Shown here piece by piece: positions 8,574 through 17,722 of a stretch of 40,131 nt of DNA. Source of the DNA: Aquabacterium sp. (GTDB taxonomy: Bacteria; Pseudomonadota; Gammaproteobacteria; Burkholderiales; Burkholderiaceae_C). The stretch is from NCBI GenBank assembly GCA_029865965.1, contig JARXAJ010000282.1, forward strand, positions 1-40,131. Direction: 5' to 3'. Made by a program: the position numbers and the translations under genes. A model generated the notes under the pieces. The model worked only from the letters and a program-made list of their open reading frames with translations, was not told the DNA's origin and searched no databases. Position 1 is the first letter of the stretch. Every line of letters begins with the position of its first letter.

Positions 8574-9485
8574 TCAGGTGGACCGGAGGTGGCCCAGTTC
8601 GGCCTCGATCAGGTGCGCCATGCCCTGGGGGTCTTCCATCGGCAGGAAATGGGTGCGGTCGGGGCGCAACAGATCCCGGCCCTGGGGGAACTCTGGCGCC
8701 AGGCCCGGCCAGGTGGGCGAGCCCAGCGGGTCCCAGGGCTTGATGGCGGGGTCTTGCGCACGGGCGCGCACCACCAGCACCGGGATGTCCAGCGCATGCA
8801 CCAGGTCGTAGGTGCTGGGGAAGTTGCGCGCCAGCGGATACACCTGCCCCTCATGCTGCGGCGCGCAGCACAGCTGGAAGCCTTGGCCGCTGTCGGACGG
8901 GCGCAGACCGTGCACGCAATAGTCCATCAGCGCGGCGCGGTCGAACACCGCATAGGGTGGCCGGTCGGCAAAGCGGTCGAACATCGCCTGGGGCGAGTCG
9001 AACTGGTTCTTGCGCTGGGATGCCGGGTGCAGCTGGCCCAGCGGCACGGGCGGCAGCTGGTAGGCCGCCGGCTCCACCATCACCGGGTCGACCAGGATCA
9101 GGCGGCGAAAAGCGCCAGGCCGCAACGACGCCGCCTGCACCAGCGCATGCGCGCCCATGCTGTGGCCCACGCCCAGCATGCCCGCCTGGGCCAGGCCGCA
9201 GGCGTCGATCTGGGCCGCCTGGTCCTGGCCGAACAGGCGCCAGTGGTCAAACGGCACCGGGTCGCTGCGGCCATGGCAGCGTTGCTCGATGGCGATCACA
9301 TGGCGCTGGGCGGGCAGCCGGCGCACCGCCTGGTCCCACACCCGGCCATGGAAGCCGGTGGCATGCACCAGCCACACCGTCGGGCCGTGGTCGCGCTGGT
9401 CGGCATGCCATTCAAAATGGGCCAGCCGGATGCCCGGGGCCTGGGTGAAATGCAGCTGGGGTTGGTCGCTCACTGTCTGGGTCAT
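8574..9485 (-). CDS. Alpha/beta hydrolase
   Basis: A 303-residue soluble alpha/beta-hydrolase fold protein without a signal peptide. The oxyanion region is VWLVHATGFHG (about 37-47), and the nucleophile elbow GHSMGA places Ser at about 109. The strand DIPVLVVRARAQD and the late THFLPMEDP carry candidate acid and histidine residues. It could be an esterase, thioesterase or C-C hydrolase; sequence alone does not separate these. It lies three bases after the fadH stop and one base before the MFS start, so all three are almost certainly co-transcribed. That suggests it cleaves a CoA ester or ester in the same route. Confidence 0.88.
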   Translation of the reverse strand: MTQTVSDQPQLHFTQAPGIRLAHFEWHADQRDHGPTVWLVHATGFHGRVWDQAVRRLPAQRHVIAIEQRCHGRSDPVPFDHWRLFGQDQAAQIDACGLAQAGMLGVGHSMGAHALVQAASLRPGAFRRLILVDPVMVEPAAYQLPPVPLGQLHPASQRKNQFDSPQAMFDRFADRPPYAVFDRAALMDYCVHGLRPSDSGQGFQLCCAPQHEGQVYPLARNFPSTYDLVHALDIPVLVVRARAQDPAIKPWDPLGSPTWPGLAPEFPQGRDLLRPDRTHFLPMEDPQGMAHLIEAELGHLRST

Positions 9486-9488
9486 TGT

Positions 9489-11585
<2,097 letters not shown>

Positions 11586-11681
11586 CTACGGGCTGCATGG
11601 TGATGGTGGCGCAGGCCGGCGGCCCGTGGGTATCGTCGGAAGTGACGAATCTCCGCCGGCCCCGCTTGCCGCAAGCACCGA

Positions 11682-11727
11682 TGGACGGGCCTGGCCGCGC
11701 TGGCTATGGTGGCGGCCTCCGCCACCA
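11682..11727 (+). promoter_or_regulatory. Candidate promoter with 9-bp inverted repeat, upstream of the OsmC-family gene
   Basis: TGGACG (11682-11687) and TATGGT (11705-11710) are spaced 17 bases apart and each match four of six sigma70 consensus bases. A perfect inverted repeat, TGGTGGCGG / CCGCCACCA (11707-11727, three-base loop), overlaps the -10 and the expected start site and ends 15 bases before the ATG. That is the geometry of a repressor operator. The rest of the 193-base divergent gap to fadH holds a second small hairpin at 11579-11596 (GCAGCC/GGCTGC). Confidence 0.35.
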
Positions 11728-11742
11728 CCCCTGCCCAACACC

Positions 11743-12249
11743 ATGAACGCCGATGAATTGCGCGCCATCCAGGCTCCGTTGAAAGCCCTTTATCGTGAAC
11801 AACCCGAGACGGCGGTGTTCACCGTGCGGGCCGAGGGCAAGCTGGGCGCGGGCATCACCTGCAAGCTGGGCACGCCGCGCGGCGATGTCACCGCCGGCCT
11901 GCACCCGGTGGCCGGCGGCACCGGCATGGAGGCCTGCTCGGGCGACATGCTGATGGAGGCGCTGGTGGCCTGCGCGGGCGTCACCATGCAGGCGGTGGCC
12001 ACGTCACTGGGCATCGCCCTGCGCGACGCCACGGTGCATGCCGAAGGCGACATCGACAGCCGTGGCACGCTGGGTGTGGCCAAGGACGCGGCCGTGGGCT
12101 TTCGCAACATCCGCCTGCGCTTCGACCTGGACACCGACGCCACCGACGAGCAGGTGGCCACCCTGGTCAAGCTGACCGAGCGCTACTGCGTGATCTTCCA
12201 GACCCTGGCCCATCCGCCGGCCTTGTCGGCCAGCCACCGGCGCGGCTGA
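11743..12249 (+). CDS. OsmC/Ohr-family protein
   Basis: A 168-residue OsmC-fold protein. The two family cysteines are visible: Cys77 in the helix MEALVACAGVTMQAVA and Cys149 in TERYCVIFQTL. OsmC/Ohr proteins use this pair to reduce organic hydroperoxides with thiol cofactors; several members have other or unknown roles. The ATG at 11743 begins the domain naturally; the frame is open further upstream but runs through the promoter region. The gene is divergent from fadH and convergent with the EamA transporter (20 bases apart). A peroxide-detoxifying partner next to flavin-dependent CoA reduction is plausible. No clear Shine-Dalgarno is seen. Confidence 0.85.
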   Translation: MNADELRAIQAPLKALYREQPETAVFTVRAEGKLGAGITCKLGTPRGDVTAGLHPVAGGTGMEACSGDMLMEALVACAGVTMQAVATSLGIALRDATVHAEGDIDSRGTLGVAKDAAVGFRNIRLRFDLDTDATDEQVATLVKLTERYCVIFQTLAHPPALSASHRRG

Positions 12250-12268
12250 GCAGCCGCACCGCCCCGGC

Positions 12269-13243
12269 TCAGTCAGGCTGTTTCGGAGCGGTCTGGGACC
12301 GGCCCGCCACCGCATACTGGGCCCAGGCCACGCCTGCCAGGGTGAGCGCGGCGCCCGCGATCTTCAACCCGGTGAAGCGTTCACCGGTGGCCCACCAGGC
12401 CACCACGCCGGCCACCAGGGGCATCAGGTACTGCAGCGGTGCCGTGCGTGCCACGCCACGGGTCTCATTGACCCAGCCCCACACCAGCCAGCCCAGAAAG
12501 GCCGACACCAGGCTGGCCCAGAGCAGCAGGCCCCAGTGGTAGATGCCCATCTGCGCCCACTGTGCCTGCAGCGCTGCGGGCAGACCGGCCAGCACGATCA
12601 GCGGGCTGCCGGCCAGCAGTGCATAGGCCATCACCGCCTTGCCGCCGTGGCGCTGGATCAGCGGCTTGCTCATCACCGTGTAGTAGCTGAAGAACGACGC
12701 GGCCAGCAGCATCATCAGGTCGCCGCCGGTGGCGGCAAAGTTGCCGCCCAGCAGCTTGTCCGACAGGAAGATCAGCACGCCGGTGCAGGCCAGCGCCACG
12801 CCGGCCACCTGGCCGCGGGTGAGCGCCTCGATGCCGGCCCGGTGCAGGATCAGCAGGGTGAACACCGGTGCGCAGGCCATGATCAGCGCACTGGAGAACG
12901 CCGTGCTCCAGTGGATGCCGAAGGTGACCATGCTGACGTGCAGCGTGTGGGCCACGATGCCCAGCCCTGCCAGTTGCCACACATCGCGCCGGGGCAGGCG
13001 CGGCCAGCGCCAACCGTTGGCCTGCAGCAGCAGCAGGGCACCGGCGGCCGGCATCAGCAGGTAACGGGCAAACAGGAAGGCGGCCGGGGGCAGCAGGTCG
13101 AACAGCGCCTTCTGCACCGCGAAGTTGGCGCCCCACAGCACCACCACGCCCAGCCCGGCCAGCAGGGCCAGTTGCTGGTGGCTGGGCTGGTGGCTGGTCG
13201 GGCGGCCGGGCGCGCGCGCTGCGCCGGGGTCGGGCGGGTTCAA
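12269..13243 (-). CDS. EamA/DMT-superfamily transporter
   Basis: A membrane protein of about 324 residues with the two-fold EamA repeat and about ten hydrophobic helices. The first repeat starts at LLAGLGVVVLWGANFAVQKA and the second near GGDLMMLLAASFFSYYTVMS. The family exports or takes up metabolites and amino acids. The start is uncertain. A TTG at 13243 overlaps the preceding acyl-CoA dehydrogenase stop as TTGA, gives a normal family length and implies translational coupling; no ATG is available before the first helix. It closes the minus-strand operon of enoyl-CoA hydratase and two acyl-CoA dehydrogenases, so it may move the pathway's substrate or product. Confidence 0.82.
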   Translation of the reverse strand: MNPPDPGAARAPGRPTSHQPSHQQLALLAGLGVVVLWGANFAVQKALFDLLPPAAFLFARYLLMPAAGALLLLQANGWRWPRLPRRDVWQLAGLGIVAHTLHVSMVTFGIHWSTAFSSALIMACAPVFTLLILHRAGIEALTRGQVAGVALACTGVLIFLSDKLLGGNFAATGGDLMMLLAASFFSYYTVMSKPLIQRHGGKAVMAYALLAGSPLIVLAGLPAALQAQWAQMGIYHWGLLLWASLVSAFLGWLVWGWVNETRGVARTAPLQYLMPLVAGVVAWWATGERFTGLKIAGAALTLAGVAWAQYAVAGRSQTAPKQPD

Positions 13244-14376
13244 ACGGCTGCGCGGTCCAGCAGCGGGCCGGCCAGCGCCCGCCGGTGGTGGCCGGCATCG
13301 CCGAACCAGGGCTGCAGCCACAGCGCCCGGCGCAGGTAGAGCTGGGCGTCGCAATCCCAGGTGAAGCCAAAGCCGCCATGGAACTGCACCGCCCGGTCAC
13401 CGGCCTGCACGGCGGCGTCACCGGCCTCGGCCTTGGCCATGCGCAGGGCCACTTCGGCATCCTGCACTTCAGCCAGCAGGGTGGCCGCGTGGTAGACATG
13501 GGAGCGCACCCGCTCCAGCTGGCACAGGATGTCGGCACAACCGTGCTTCAACGCCTGGTAGCTGCCGATCTTGCGGCCGAAGGCATTGCGGGTGTTGAGG
13601 TAATCCACCGTGACTGCCAGTGCGCCGGCGATGCCGCCGGCGGCTTCAGCCGCCGCCAGCAGCCAGGCGGCCTGGCGCATGGCCTGCAGCGCCCCCAGGG
13701 CGGCAGCGCCGGTCAGCAGCCGGTCGGCCGGGATGGCCAGGCCGTCGAGCACCAGGCCGAAGCTGCGGCGGGTTTCGTCGATCACCGTCTCGCGCTGCAA
13801 TCTGCCGGCCACATCGGCGCGGGTCAGCAGGGCCAGGGCCGGTGCGCCCTGGTGCTGCACGCTGGCCAGCACCAGGTCGGCCACGGCGGCGTCGGCCACC
13901 AGGGTCTTGTGGCCGCTGAGCGTGGCGGTGCCGCCTGCCACCCGGGCCTGGCTTTGCAGCGCGGTCAGGTCCCAGTCGCCGTCGGACTCGAACAGCGCCA
14001 CCGTGCCCACGGCACCGGTGGCCAGGCGCGGCAGCCAGTCGGCCTGCTGCGCAGCGCTGGCGCCGGCAATCAGGCCCTGGATGGCCAGCTGCGTGGCGAC
14101 GAAGGGCGTGTGCAGCAGGTGGCGGCCCAGCGGCTCGGCCACCACGGCGCAGGCGGCAATGCCCAGGCCGCTGCCGCCGTGCGTCTCGGGCACGGCAATG
14201 CCCAGCCAGCCCATGTCGACCATGGCCTGCCAGTGGGCGGCGTCGAAGCCGGTGTCGCTGCCGAAACGGGCGCGCACGGCGCTGCTGGGCGACTGGTCGC
14301 GGCAGAAGCTGGTGGCGGCTTCGAGCAGCATGGCCTGCTCGTCGCTGAAGGTGATGCGGTTGTTCATTTGAACCAT
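13240..14376 (-). CDS. Acyl-CoA dehydrogenase, smaller subunit of an adjacent pair
   Basis: A 378-residue FAD-dependent acyl-CoA dehydrogenase-fold protein. The N-terminal helical domain begins FSDEQAMLLEAATSFCRD and contains MGWLGIAVPETHGGSGLG. The C-terminal domain contains NAFGRKIGSYQALKH and VQFHGGFGFTWDCDAQLYLR. The middle beta-domain is short and divergent (VALFESDGDWDL instead of the usual T-E-x-x-x-GSD). ATG codons at 14376 and 14367 are both possible; the upstream one is used here. It follows the larger dehydrogenase on the same strand, separated by a repeat element. Such size-mismatched neighbours often form alpha2beta2 enzymes in steroid-type side-chain degradation, in which one subunit is degenerate. 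Confidence 0.88.
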   Translation of the reverse strand: MVQMNNRITFSDEQAMLLEAATSFCRDQSPSSAVRARFGSDTGFDAAHWQAMVDMGWLGIAVPETHGGSGLGIAACAVVAEPLGRHLLHTPFVATQLAIQGLIAGASAAQQADWLPRLATGAVGTVALFESDGDWDLTALQSQARVAGGTATLSGHKTLVADAAVADLVLASVQHQGAPALALLTRADVAGRLQRETVIDETRRSFGLVLDGLAIPADRLLTGAAALGALQAMRQAAWLLAAAEAAGGIAGALAVTVDYLNTRNAFGRKIGSYQALKHGCADILCQLERVRSHVYHAATLLAEVQDAEVALRMAKAEAGDAAVQAGDRAVQFHGGFGFTWDCDAQLYLRRALWLQPWFGDAGHHRRALAGPLLDRAAV

Positions 14377-14422
14377 GTTGCGGGTCTCGGATGGTGTGCT
14401 GGCTGCAGGCTGGGACGGGTTG

Positions 14423-14511
14423 CCAAAGCGGCCGCCGCAGAGCCGGCTTTGCCGGGCTGCTGGCGGCTCCCCCTTGAGGGGGAGCGCCGCAGGCGCTTCG
14501 GGGGTGGGGCC
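14423..14511 (-). repeat. Double-hairpin intergenic repeat, copy A
   Basis: An 89-base GC-rich element fills most of the gap between the two acyl-CoA dehydrogenases. It contains two hairpins: CTCCCCCT/AGGGGGAG (14467-14484) and AGCGCC/GGCGCT (14483-14497). It begins directly after the larger dehydrogenase stop codon in the minus-strand sense. A clearly homologous copy in the same orientation lies at 15748-15834. The layout suggests a REP-like element that also acts as a 3' stem-loop (termination or mRNA stability). Confidence 0.75.
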
Positions 14512-14513
14512 AC

Positions 14514-15719
14514 TCAATCCTTGGGCAGACCCAGGACCCGCTCGCCGACGATGTTGGCCTGGATCTGGCTTGCCCCGCCGCCGATGGTGGCGGCAAAGGC
14601 GTTGAAGTAGCTGCGCTGCCACAGGCCGCCGTCCACCGCCGTGGCGTCGCCCACCCAGCGCCCGGCATTGGCGCCCTGCAGGCTGATGGCGAACTGCATC
14701 AGACGGCGGCTGTGTTCGGTCCAGCGCAGCTTCATCGACAGCGCAATGGCATCGGGCCGCTCGCTGCACAGCGCCGGGATGTGGCCGCGCGCAGCGCAGA
14801 GCTTGTCGCCCTGGGCCTCGGTGATGAAGCGCACCAGCTGGTCGCGCACCTGCGGGTCGTCGATGGCCGGGCGGCCGTCGCGTTTGGTGCGGCGCGCCAG
14901 CTCCACCACGTCGTCCACACCTAGGTGCATGCGCGCCAGGCCGCCGGCCTGGCCGCCGGCGGCGCCGCGCTCGAAGGTCAGCGTCTTCATGGCCACTGCC
15001 CAGCCTTCGCCTTCGCGGCCCATCAGGCCGTCGGCCGGCACGCGGGCGTTGTCGAAGAAGGTCTGGGTGAAGCCGTACTCGCCGGTCAGCTTGCGGATCG
15101 GCGTGGTGGTGATGCCCGGCGCGTCCATCGGGATCAGGAAGAACGACAGGCCGCTGTGGCGCTTGCTGCCGGGGTCGGTGCGGGCCAGCAGGATCATGTA
15201 CCGGGCATAGCTGCCCAGGCTGGTCCAGATCTTGGCGCCGTTGAGGATGTAGTGGTCGCCCGAACTGTCGGATACACGCGTGGCACGTGTGGCGGTGGCG
15301 GCCAGGTCGCTGCCGTTGTCGGGCTCGCTGAAGCCCTGGCACCACACATCGGCGCAGCTGAGCATGTTGCGGATGTAGCGCTGCTTCTGCGCCTCGGTGC
15401 CGATGGCCAGGATCAAGGGCCCGGCCCAGTTCAGCCCGATGGTGTTGGGCACGAAGGGCAGCTTCTGCCGCGCCAGTTCGGCATTGACGATGTCTTGATA
15501 CGCCTGCGGCCGGCCGCCGCCGCCGTAGGCTTCGGGCCAGGCCATGCCCAGGTAGCCGGCCTGGTACAGCTTGTTCTGCCAGGCCTGCAGGTACTGGAAC
15601 TGGGCATCGGTACCCACCTCCATGAAGCTCTCGGGCAGCAGGAAATCAGGCGTGGGCGGGCGGTTGTCCTGCAGCCAGGTGGCCACTTGCTGGCGGAAAT
15701 CATCCAGGTCGGTTGTCAT
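14514..15719 (-). CDS. Acyl-CoA dehydrogenase, larger subunit of an adjacent pair
   Basis: A 401-residue acyl-CoA dehydrogenase that oxidises an acyl-CoA to the 2-enoyl-CoA with FAD. Visible signatures are GYLGMAWPEAYGGGGRP in the N-terminal domain, CQGFSEPDNGSDLAATATRA (FAD/substrate loop), HYILNGAKIWTSLGSYA, and a C-terminal segment ending GGGASQIQANIVGERVLGLP. The pattern matches the large-subunit FadE type seen in paired dehydrogenases. It starts 12 bases after the enoyl-CoA hydratase stop and is followed by a repeat element and the smaller dehydrogenase. Expression as one transcript and assembly with the smaller protein are likely but not proved. Confidence 0.92.
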   Translation of the reverse strand: MTTDLDDFRQQVATWLQDNRPPTPDFLLPESFMEVGTDAQFQYLQAWQNKLYQAGYLGMAWPEAYGGGGRPQAYQDIVNAELARQKLPFVPNTIGLNWAGPLILAIGTEAQKQRYIRNMLSCADVWCQGFSEPDNGSDLAATATRATRVSDSSGDHYILNGAKIWTSLGSYARYMILLARTDPGSKRHSGLSFFLIPMDAPGITTTPIRKLTGEYGFTQTFFDNARVPADGLMGREGEGWAVAMKTLTFERGAAGGQAGGLARMHLGVDDVVELARRTKRDGRPAIDDPQVRDQLVRFITEAQGDKLCAARGHIPALCSERPDAIALSMKLRWTEHSRRLMQFAISLQGANAGRWVGDATAVDGGLWQRSYFNAFAATIGGGASQIQANIVGERVLGLPKD

Positions 15720-15731
15720 CGTCGTTGAGTC

Positions 15732-16595
15732 TCAATCAGGGTGTGAACCAAGCGAACGCCGCGGAACCTGCTCCGCCGGGCCGCTGGCGTTGCCCCCCTG
15801 GGGGGGAGCGCCGAAGGCGCTTCGGGGGGGGGCCCAGTTCGGTGCACGTTTCTCGCGGAAGGCCGCCATGCCCTCGGCCGCCTCGGGGCTGCGGAACATG
15901 CGCGCGCTCCATTCGCTGGCCTCGGCAAACGCGGTGTCGCGGTCCAGCGTGGGGATGCGGCGCACCAGCTTCTTGCATTCGCCCACGGCGATCGGCCCGC
16001 CGGCGGCCAGTGTGGCCACCAGGGCTTCCACCGTGGCCTGCAGTTGCGCGGCCGGCACGGCCTGGTGGGCCAGGCCATAGCCGACGGCCTGGGCACCGCT
16101 GAAGCGTTCACCGGTCAAAAACAGCTTCATGGCGTGCAACGGCCCCAGCTTGGGCAGGCACACCACCGAGATCACCGCCGGAATGACGCCGATCTTGACC
16201 TCGCTGAAGCTGTAGGGCGCGTCTTCGGCGGTGATGACCAGATCACAGGCGCCCACCAGGCCCAGGCCGCCGGCAAAGGCCGCGCCGTTGATCGCGCCGA
16301 TCACCGGCTTGGCGCCATCCTGCACCAGGGCCAGCACCGTGGCCAGCGGCACGCTCTGCTGGCCGTCGACCACCTGGCCGGGCGGGCTTTTCAGGTCGGC
16401 ACCGGCGCAGAAGGCGCTGCCGGCGCCCGTCAGCACAATGGCGCGCACCGCCTCGTCGGCCAGCGCGGCCTGCAGGTGGGCGTGCAACTCATTGACCAGG
16501 GCGGCCGACAGCGCGTTGCGCTGGTCGGGCCGGTTCAGGGTGATCCAGGCAGCGCCCTGGCGGACGGTGTAGAGCGTGGCGGTGGTGGCGGTCAT
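15732..16595 (-). CDS. Enoyl-CoA hydratase/isomerase with repeat-encoded C-terminal tail
   Basis: A 287-residue crotonase. The oxyanion-hole segments are AFCAGADLK (about 61-69) and NGAAFAGGLGLVGACD (about 103-118). Glu132 in FSEVKIGVIPA aligns with the catalytic Glu164 of rat enoyl-CoA hydratase, whereas the Glu144 position is Gly, as I recall for methylglutaconyl-CoA hydratase-like members. The family's usual end, REKRAPNW, falls at 247-254. The remaining 33 residues (APPRSAFGAPPQGG onward) are translated from repeat copy B. It is the first gene of the minus-strand dehydrogenase operon and is read divergently from the MoxR gene. It probably hydrates the enoyl-CoA made by the neighbouring dehydrogenases. 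Confidence 0.9.
   Translation of the reverse strand: MTATTATLYTVRQGAAWITLNRPDQRNALSAALVNELHAHLQAALADEAVRAIVLTGAGSAFCAGADLKSPPGQVVDGQQSVPLATVLALVQDGAKPVIGAINGAAFAGGLGLVGACDLVITAEDAPYSFSEVKIGVIPAVISVVCLPKLGPLHAMKLFLTGERFSGAQAVGYGLAHQAVPAAQLQATVEALVATLAAGGPIAVGECKKLVRRIPTLDRDTAFAEASEWSARMFRSPEAAEGMAAFREKRAPNWAPPRSAFGAPPQGGNASGPAEQVPRRSLGSHPD
15748..15834 (-). repeat. Double-hairpin repeat, copy B, inside the hydratase 3' end
   Basis: Homologous to copy A over its whole length and in the same orientation, with a G/C hairpin around CCCCCC/GGGGGG and the hairpin GCGCC/GGCGC with loop GAA instead of GCA. It begins exactly after the codon for Trp254 of the enoyl-CoA hydratase and is read through in frame until a stop at 15732. 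The conserved stems with a changed loop suggest that structure is under selection. Confidence 0.75.
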
Positions 16596-16742
16596 GGATG
16601 CGGGTTGCGACAGGGGTGGAGCGGGGCACTGCACCCCGCGATCATCTTCCATGCCGCGCCCCGGGGCAGGTGTCACGGCCGGAACAGTCGGCCCCCGGGC
16701 CTGCCCTGACACTGGTTGGTCCCTCTGCTTCCCTGGTCTGCC

Positions 16743-17720
16743 GTGCCCGCTGACACCTTCCATCCGCCTGGCCTCGCCTCGATCGACGCCGTCACCGCCA
16801 CCCTGGCCAGCGTGGGCTACATCGCCACCCGGCCCATCGCCACGGCGGTGTACCTGGCCCACCACCTGCGCAAGCCGGTGCTCATCGAAGGCCCGGCCGG
16901 CGTGGGCAAGACCGATCTGGCTGTGTCGGCCGCCAAGGCGCTGGAATTCGCGCTGATCCGCCTGCAGTGCTATGAAGGCCTGGACGACAGCCGCGCGCTG
17001 TATGAATGGAAGTACGGCAAGCAGTTGCTCTACACCCAGATCCTCAAGGAGAAGATCGGCCACCTGATCGGCGACAGCGACACGCTCGAAGGCGCCTTCG
17101 GCAAGCTGGCCGGCTTCCAGGACCTGTTCTTCAGCCGCGAATTCCTGCAACCCCGCCCGCTGCTGCAGGCGATGGAGCAGCCCGGCGGCAGCGTGCTGCT
17201 GATCGACGAGATCGACAAGAGCGAAGAATCCTTCGAGGCCCTGCTGCTGGAAGTGCTGGCCGACTACCAGGTGACCATCCCCGAGATCGGCACCATCAGC
17301 GCCCAGGTGCCGCCGCTGGTCATCCTGACGTCGAACAACACCCGTGAGCTGGGCGACGCGCTCAAGCGCCGCTGCCTGCACCTGCACATCGGCTACCCCG
17401 ACGCGGTGCTCGAGCAGAAGGTGCTGCGCGCCCGCGTGCCCGGCCTGCCCGCGGCGCTGCTGGCGCAGCTGGTGGGCTTCATCCAGTTGCTGCGGGTGCA
17501 GAACATCCGCAAGCCGCCGTCGATGGCCGAATCGGTGGACTGGGCCCGCACCCTGCTGCTGCTGCATGCCGATGCGCTGGACGAGACGATGGTGCGCGAC
17601 ACCCTGAATGTGCTGCTCAAGCGCGAGACCGACATCCAGGAGGTTCAGGGCACGCTGGGCCAGCTGACCCAGGCGGCCGTGCAGGCTGCGGCCGTGCCCG
17701 CCGCCCGGTCCCCCGCCTGA
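16743..17720 (+). CDS. MoxR-family AAA+ ATPase
   Basis: A 325-residue AAA+ ATPase. Walker A is GPAGVGKTD (about 50-58), Walker B is VLLIDEID (151-158) and sensor 1 is in VILTSNNTREL. MoxR ATPases act as chaperones that help assemble or activate metal- or cofactor-containing enzymes, usually with a von Willebrand factor A partner, which is the next gene (two bases between stop and start). This pairing resembles CoxD/CoxE of carbon monoxide dehydrogenase maturation, but no such dehydrogenase is in view. The GTG at 16743 is the chosen start; a TTG lies nine codons upstream. The 147-base gap to the divergent hydratase gene contains a GCGGGG/CCCCGC hairpin at 16621-16639. Confidence 0.88.
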   Translation: MPADTFHPPGLASIDAVTATLASVGYIATRPIATAVYLAHHLRKPVLIEGPAGVGKTDLAVSAAKALEFALIRLQCYEGLDDSRALYEWKYGKQLLYTQILKEKIGHLIGDSDTLEGAFGKLAGFQDLFFSREFLQPRPLLQAMEQPGGSVLLIDEIDKSEESFEALLLEVLADYQVTIPEIGTISAQVPPLVILTSNNTRELGDALKRRCLHLHIGYPDAVLEQKVLRARVPGLPAALLAQLVGFIQLLRVQNIRKPPSMAESVDWARTLLLLHADALDETMVRDTLNVLLKRETDIQEVQGTLGQLTQAAVQAAAVPAARSPA

Positions 17721-17722
17721 CC

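Noticed and set aside
16621-16639. GCGGGG/CCCCGC hairpin in the divergent hydratase/MoxR gap
   Set aside because: It has no T run and lies between two divergent starts, so it is not a terminator; alone it is too short for a confident operator call.
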